A DNA stretch of 64,000 nt. Origin: Pascua guehoae (Eukaryota > Basidiomycota > Tremellomycetes > Trichosporonales > Trichosporonaceae). This document shows, in pieces, positions 58,488 through 64,000 of this stretch. Position numbers and translations under genes: made by a program. The notes under the pieces were generated by a model. That model made no database searches. It saw only the letters and a program-made list of their open reading frames with translations, and was not told the origin of the DNA. How positions within the stretch are numbered: position 1 is the stretch's first letter; each line of letters starts with the position of its first letter. Location of the stretch: NCBI GenBank assembly GCA_001600415.1, contig BCJX01000010.1, positions 632,085-696,084 of the forward strand. Direction: 5' to 3'.

Positions 58488-58627
58488 GCAAGATGCGACA
58501 GGCAAGAAAGGCAAGAAAGGCAAGAAAGGCAAGAAAGGCAAGAAAGGCAAGAAAGGCAAGAAAGGCAACAAAGGCAACAAAGGCAAGAAAGGCAAGAAAG
58601 AGCAAGAAAGGCAAGAAAGGCAAGAAA
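58488..58627 (+). repeat. GGCAAGAAA minisatellite
   Basis: About 14 tandem copies of a 9-base unit (GGCAAGAAA with GGCAACAAA variants). It gives repetitive open frames in several phases, which are not genes. Confidence 0.95.
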
Positions 58628-59226
58628 ACACCAAACCTTGCATTCAAGGCGACCAGATCTTCCCAAACTTCAAACTCGAGGTCATTGCCGGCCCTGGGTG
58701 CTTGTAAAAAGGTACGGCGTACCAAGCTGGCAGATGCGCCCGCGCCACAGACATGTACGCGTGCATCATGCCCCGCGTACGGAAGTGCTACTCACGTGCA
58801 CGGCTTGCGCGGTGCAACTCTTGGCGTCTCGAGGTGCTGGCCGCGATGGCCCTGTCCGAGATGTTGGTAGGCGAGGGGGTCGAGTGGTGGGGAGCAGCAG
58901 AGGGCAAGCACGGCCGGCTGGCCGGCGAGGGACCGTTGATCCGTCTCGGGGGACTCGTTCTCCCGTGTCGTGGCTGCTATCATGTCAATGGAGATAGGGC
59001 AATAAGGGGATAAGGGGATCAGTGGAATGGTGTATGGGTGGATCAGCTGGCTTGTGTATCGCTGGCTTGTGTATCAATGGGGATGCTGTGTGGCAATGTG
59101 AGGTCGAGGTCGAGGTCGAGTGAGCCCAACCACATGGTTGCTCTAGGCACAAACGACTGTGCACATGTTCTAAATCGACTTTTTCATCATGCTGTGTACG
59201 GTAGGCATGTAGTATGTTCAAGGTAG

Positions 59227-60657
59227 TCAAGGACGAGTCTCGAGGGCCCATTGCGTCTCGCCTACTTCTTCGAGATACTCTGTGGCTGAGACGAAGCGCA
59301 CCATCTTGTCAACGAAAATATCTAGGTCCGAGGGCGACTGGTTTGCCCAGCGGTAGTGTGCCAAGAGGTCGTGTGCAATGGCCCCTGTGAACCGGTCCCT
59401 CTGCAGTGGAGCTTTGTCCCCGGTCTCGACCGGCGGGTCTGTGCCATGGACGGCACATCCCACGGGCCAGCGGTCTCGCCACGACTCGGTCTGGACAAGC
59501 GTGAACCGCCTTGTGCTTGTCATGTTGGACGCCACAAAGCGGGCGACCGAGTCGAGCATGTTGGGCACACCGGGGTTCACGGGTATGCCCTCGTCGAGGC
59601 GGTCGACGAACACGAACTCGTCCGAGTTGGGGATGGTGTCGCCGCGACGCACAATGTGGCAGACGCTCAGGCAGTTCCCAAAGTTGCTCAGTGTGTGCGC
59701 CAGGCGGTCGTGCACAATCGCAGCCGGACGCGGGAGCTGGTCCGCCGGGTACATGTGGGGGGTGATGTGGATGACGACCTCGGCGATGTCGTCGGGGAGG
59801 GGCTCCTCAGTGACGAGGTTGCGCGCGGCCAGCCCAGCGTCAACGTACATGATCGAGAGGACCAGGCGCTCCACTCCCCACGGCAGTTGGGGGAAGTTCG
59901 GGTATCCATTCAGCTTGAGCCAATCCGTTTCGTCGCTGTGGGGTACATTGAAGAAGAGGAGGACAATGGTCGGCGCGGCGACGTCAAGGGCACCCAAGAA
60001 GGGTGCGAGGCGGAGCACCCTGGGGCGAACGTTCGCGCCAAGCTTGATATCAGAGTAGTGGGCAGAGGCCGTGTCCAGCATGCGGACCGAGCTGCCATAC
60101 GTGTCGAGATCCACCCGCGGCATCCGCTTGTCGTGCCATGTCGTCCACGTGACCCCCCGGTACTCGCCGTCTTGGGGCCAGATCGAGACGTGCCGATGTG
60201 CCACTCTGTCAACGGCGTCGCACAGGCCGTGGCTCGCCTGCCGGACCGCCAGGACGTCGTTCCACTCCAGCTGCTCGATGACGGCGTCTACGATGTGAGG
60301 GTAGGCACCCGCGTCGAGGATGCATACCGAAGAACGCGTGTCCCGAGGGTGGATAATGTCTCTCTCGTTCGCACCCGGAGCTGCTGGTGCGGGAGAAGAA
60401 CGCGTGCCCCCAGGGTGGATAATGTCCCTCTCGTTTGCACTCGGAGCTGCTGGTCGGGAAGCTCTCTCGTTCGCACTCGGAGCTGCTGGTGCGGGAAGTT
60501 GAGAAAGTGTGACTTCTGGCAAGGGCCGTTCATCTAGTTGCCGACTGCTGCCACCCGTGATGTCGAGAAGGGATCCGGGTTCGAGGAGGCTGGGGAGACT
60601 GATGTCAGCTTGTGTCACCACGGCCTAGCCCACTACCCGAACTTACTCTGGCGGCAT
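59227..60657 (-). CDS. F-box-like member of the unnamed local family
   Basis: Exon 1 is 11 nt (60647-60657, ATGCCGCCAGA), exon 2 is 59227-60598; 460 residues. The long frame alone lacks an ATG before residue 150, and the tiny first exon supplies one with a clean GTAAGT/CAG intron (60599-60646). Residues 35-95 hold an internal repeat (APSANER, ERDIIHPGGTRSS, ERDIIHPRDTRSS). A degenerate F-box-like helix pair follows: HIVDAVIEQLEWNDVLAVRQ, ASHGLCDAVDRVAHRHVSIW. The body has the family motifs VLRLAPFLGALDVAAPTIVL, GVERLVLSIMYVDAG, IAEVVIHITPHMYP, MLDSVARFVASN, RRFTLVQTESWRDRWPVG. F-box proteins act as SCF substrate adaptors, but here that role is only a guess. It lacks the YELATVE ending of the copy at 2557. 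Confidence 0.7.
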
Positions 60658-60847
60658 CGTCGACAGACAGCTGGGTGGACGAGAGCAGTGGCGAAGTGGG
60701 TAACGTTACCAGAGTGGCCAGTGGGTGATGTCAAGTAGGTTGAGACTAGGAGGCCTGTGGCAACATCCTTTGCTTCCCGCCAAGTCCACATTGTCGTCAT
60801 ACGTCCGTGCGTCCTCACCGCCACTCACATGCATGGTCGTCCGTGCT

Positions 60848-62408
60848 TCACCAGCGTGTCTCAAGCTCGTATTGATAGCATCCCACGCACGCCCTGTATG
60901 CATCCCGAGACACCAAGTCGACGCCAAGATCGACGCGGCGAGCCGTCTCCTCGGCTGTCCAGCCGTGGAGGGCGCGGGCGAGGCGAGCAATCTCGCCGAC
61001 CAAGCGGTGGCAAAGGGTGGCAATGTTGTGTCTGTCCGAGCGGCCATCAGCGAGCCACAGCGGATGCCACTCGTCGGTGCCCACAAGCGTAAACACGCGG
61101 TTGGGGGCGAGGTTGCGCGCCATGGTTCGCGCCCATTCGTCCAGAAGCTTCGGGTGGCCATCGTACGCTGCCCAGGACAGTGTATATGGTCCCGTGGGCA
61201 ACATGAGGTTGGGTCACATTCTTGAGCAGCCGGACGACGTGCCGTGGTCCGCGGCTATGAGCGCGCCGCACGGCCAGGATGGACGGCGCGCTATCTTGCC
61301 GTTGCAGCTGGCGCTTGGTGGTGGGTGGGGCGGGGCAAGTGGAGTGTGGGGGCGGCCATTCGACGTGGCACACGTGCACGACCACCTCGTCCACGCTAGG
61401 TGGGGGGAGCGTGTGCGGCGCATCCCCAGTGCCCACAAGCGCAGAGTGGACGTACAGCACAGTGCTGACTAGTTTGTTCACGCCGTCTCCGAACGCTGGC
61501 CACTCGTATCGCTGTGCCTGGGCCCACTCGGCGCTCGGTACGACGGGCCGAGCCATCACGACAGTGACGGCAGCGGGGTGGGTTGCGTGCTGGACGGGGC
61601 CGACACGGAGGAGCTCAAGGCCGCCGAGGACACGCAGTGGGGCAGCGCCATTGACGAGGCGTAGGGCGCGCACCGAGGAGGAGAGCGAGAGCGAGCGGCG
61701 GAGGGACAGGCGGGGGAGGGTAAGTTGTGACGACAGGCCTTCAAGGGCGGACAAGTGTGGAACGGGGGCATGCCAGGCGCCGTGGATACGCGCGGGTAGA
61801 TACGCTGGGCGGGAGGCACCGGGCGACACAGGACTTGGCTGTCCGCGACGTTCTACGCCGTCGCTCATCTCCGCTGTTGCGACTGCATGGTGTGGATCTG
61901 GCGACCCCCACGGCGACCAGCACAGGCTGGGCAATCATGAATGCAGAGAGATAGACGGCGCCCACAGTCGCCAGCTCTGGCCACCGCCCACCACCACAAG
62001 TCCCGCACACATACCCACACCCAGATTCCGAACACCCCGCCCGGGGAATTCGTCGGGGACAGGTGCGGGGGGCGAGCGAGCGTCCGGCCGTCTTGTTGCC
62101 GACATGCGTGAGCATGAGTGCGCGGTCCAAGCACGTGTCGACGGCGGTGTGGTGGGCGCGGCCGACGGCACGCAGGACGAGCAGGTCGGTGTACTGTACT
62201 CGAGGTGGGGCAGGATAGCGTCTAGGGCGGGTAGGGGGATGTAAGTATTTGGCAAGGGAGGATGGGGGTTGGCGGACGCCTCTTGACACGCGTGTACGGC
62301 TGTGGGGTCACCGTTGGACGCCACGGTCAGGCCGTCCGGGGTGGAGGCTGGGGTGAGTGGGCGCCGCTTCCGTGTGCCGGGCGGTGAATGTGGCGGGGTG
62401 CATGGCAA
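60848..62408 (-). pseudogene. Decayed F-box-like member of the same family
   Basis: The pieces line up with the copy at 59227 but in three frames. Near 62200 the F-box part starts ALDAILPHLEYST and continues one frame over as DLLVLRAVGRAHHTAVDTC then LDRALMLTHVGNKTAG. The body frame (61215-61860) has VRALRLVNGAAPLRVLG, GDGVNKLVSTVLYVHSALV, SVDEVVVHVCHVEW and HVVRLLKN. A further shift near 61205 is needed to reach GPYTLSWAAYDGHPKLLDEW, NRVFTLVGTDEWHPLWL and the end SRDAYRACVGCYQYELETRW, stop at 60848-60850. No splice sites bridge the shifts. Its last block keeps the same ending style as the intact copy at 2557. The upstream boundary is uncertain. Confidence 0.6.
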
Positions 62409-63769
62409 GGTTGTGAATCGGGGGGTGGGGGTAGGTGGGTGAGGTGGGGAGGAGGGATGAGGCCATGGATCTGGAGCTGGGGCTGGGGCTGCTGCTGCAA
62501 ATCGAGGAGGAGGGGGATGCTGAGCTGCAGGAAGAGGAGGATGTCGAGCTGCAGGAGGAGCAGGTGCGGGGATCGGCGAACTTGGTGTCGGCGCTCACGC
62601 TCGGCAGATCGGTAGATCGGTAGCAATCCCGGGCTGGGGAGGATAGCGACGAGTGGGTGGGTGGTGACAAGGGACGAGGATGAGTTATGAGCTGGGCCGA
62701 GGTGGGAACGGGGTGACGCACGACCAGTTCAGTCGCGTCTGTGCCTGGCCAGAGTGGAGGTGGTGGCCGATTTGGTCCCGTTGACTGATCGACCCCAGCG
62801 TCTTTTAAGCTACTCGAGACGCCCTTGCGCAAGACGTCCAGCTTCCAGACGCCGTGCCAACATACATGCAGAGCTGCAGGACAATGCGTGTATCGACGAT
62901 ATCGATTGTATCCAAGGCATACTGTATATGCATCGGGCCCCCAGATAGCGAGGTGGATCGAGAGCCGGGTTCAAGTCGCCCAAGACAGTCGTAGCCAGTA
63001 GCCAGTGGCCAGTGGCACAAGGCTGGCTCAACAATGACGCCATGCGCAACACGCCTCGGCGCGGCTGCACGGCTGCTGCTCCAGAGCGTCGGCGCAGAGT
63101 CAATGACCAGGTGGCCAGGTGGTTTGTGACATGGCAAGTGGCACCTGCACTCGCAGTGCATGTCGACGACAGCTAGTAGTGCATAGTATAAAGCTCTGGC
63201 ACGTTCATCTCCATCTTTATCCTTAGCAGGTCGACGGCTCAACTACAAGCTGAACGATGTGGCAATTGTGGCACGCCTAGTACGCCATCTCTACCTCGCA
63301 GCGACCGCCCAAGTCGGCCGTACAACCCATCGACAATGCACGCGCCCAGCTCGAAGCGCATTCCAATCCCTACATACCTGCCGTACTAGTATCATCAACC
63401 GTCTGACTTTTACACGCCTGCCACTTTGCACTTTGTCCAAGCGCCACTGCACAAACAAAGTTGGGCCCAATCCTCGCCCCCCTCGCCACTCGCCACTCGC
63501 CCATCCTCGCTCTGCTCGGGCGTGCCCGGACCCCGCGACGCCGCCGACGCCACCAACCGGTACAACCTGCATCTGGGCGTTCTCTGCACCTGCACCTCTG
63601 TCTGATGTCTGATTTTGCCTCTACATACATTCTCACTTACTCACACTCTGCCGTCGCGCAGCCCATCAGTCCCACCTGACCGCCCTTATCACCAAGCTCG
63701 ACTAGCCACCTCCCCACCACTCTGCCCGTCACTTAGCTCGGCCTCGCTTCGCTCGGCTTCCCCGCCCCA
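62409..63769. other. Intergenic region and promoter of last gene
   Basis: About 1.36 kb without a supported gene. Plus-strand GAG/GCTG-rich stretch at 62465-62570. Confidence 0.4.
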
Positions 63770-64000
63770 ATGCCCAGCATACCCCCCATCCTCGCCCCCT
63801 CCGCCGCGGGGGACCGGTACGCGCCCCTCCACCCCTTTCTCGACGGCACGCCCCTGCCCCTCCCGCTCCCGGACGCCGTGCGCGACGCCGTCTGGGACCT
63901 CACGGACGAGGTGGGGCGGAAGCGCTCGTCGTCGGGGGCGGAAAGGTATGCCGCGGATGCGTTGAAGGTGGCGCTTGTTGCGAGTGAGTCTGGGTGGGGG
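63770..64000 (+). CDS. Unidentified protein, first exon only (runs off right edge)
   Basis: ATG at 63770 opens MPSIPPILAPSAAGDRYAPL, followed by a Pro/Leu-rich turn (DGTPLPLPLPDAVRDAVWDL) and a helical stretch to VALVA. A GTGAGT donor at 63984 probably ends the exon after 71 codons plus one base. I do not recognise the protein. Confidence 0.55.
   Translation, partial: MPSIPPILAPSAAGDRYAPLHPFLDGTPLPLPLPDAVRDAVWDLTDEVGRKRSSSGAERYAADALKVALVASESGWG

Larger units (their letters stand above)
56932..59226. other. Repeat-bearing intergenic region
   Basis: 2.3 kb with no supported gene. It holds a 177-base-offset direct duplication (57814-58132) and a 9-base minisatellite (58488-58627), listed separately. 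Confidence 0.5.

Noticed and set aside
59356..60537. 393-codon plus-strand open frame
   Set aside because: Antisense shadow of the F-box-like gene, which has family similarity to other copies in the window.

Overview
This window looks like nuclear DNA of a GC-rich basidiomycete yeast, most likely a tremellomycete close to Trichosporonales. That placement is an inference. It rests on many 30-60 nt introns with GTRNGT donors and CTNAC branch sites, pyrimidine-rich promoters, a full TSC1 (hamartin) gene, intron-bearing tRNAs, and the style of the proteins. No bacterial, viral or intact mobile-element genes were found. Exon coordinates were read by hand; for every complete gene except the dsRBD-like one, the chosen introns give an exon sum divisible by three and an unbroken frame.

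Layout. 1-3.6 kb: the 3' part of the CCA-adding enzyme gene, a decayed copy and then an intact copy of an unnamed protein family. 4.7-10.2 kb: an intron-bearing tRNA-Gly, a nucleoside hydrolase, a SET-domain protein and a 13-exon SWIM/RING protein. 11-18.3 kb: a dsRBD-like protein, a NIPA-type transporter broken by an assembly gap, and mitochondrial ribosomal protein uL4m, whose intron holds 30 perfect hexanucleotide repeats. 20-25.3 kb: RPS16 and a SUN-domain protein. 25.3-38.4 kb: a gene-poor block with four tRNA loci (Ala-like, Phe, Leu, Ile) and one Zn2Cys6 transcription factor. 38.4-46.2 kb: a class I/II aminotransferase, a class III CoA-transferase, a CPSF6-like RRM protein, and NEDD8 interrupted by an artefactual poly-G/N stretch. 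46.7-57 kb: RIX7, a pinin-like protein, TSC1 and an SFP1-like zinc-finger protein. 57-64 kb: repeats, a third (intact) and a fourth (decayed) copy of the unnamed family, and the first exon of an unidentified gene.

How the genes relate. Several act in growth control and ribosome supply: TSC1 (TORC1 brake) is head-to-head with an SFP1-like factor (in yeast a TORC1-responsive ribosomal-gene activator), RIX7 matures 60S subunits, and RPS16 and uL4m are ribosomal proteins. This may be coincidence, since eukaryotic gene order is loose.

The least explained items are the unnamed family found at both ends of the window (two intact and two decaying members), the hexanucleotide expansion in uL4m, a stop-free 444-nt intron in RIX7, and the intron-bearing tRNA block. 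The two poly-G tracts next to N gaps look like sequencing artefacts and should not be read as biology.
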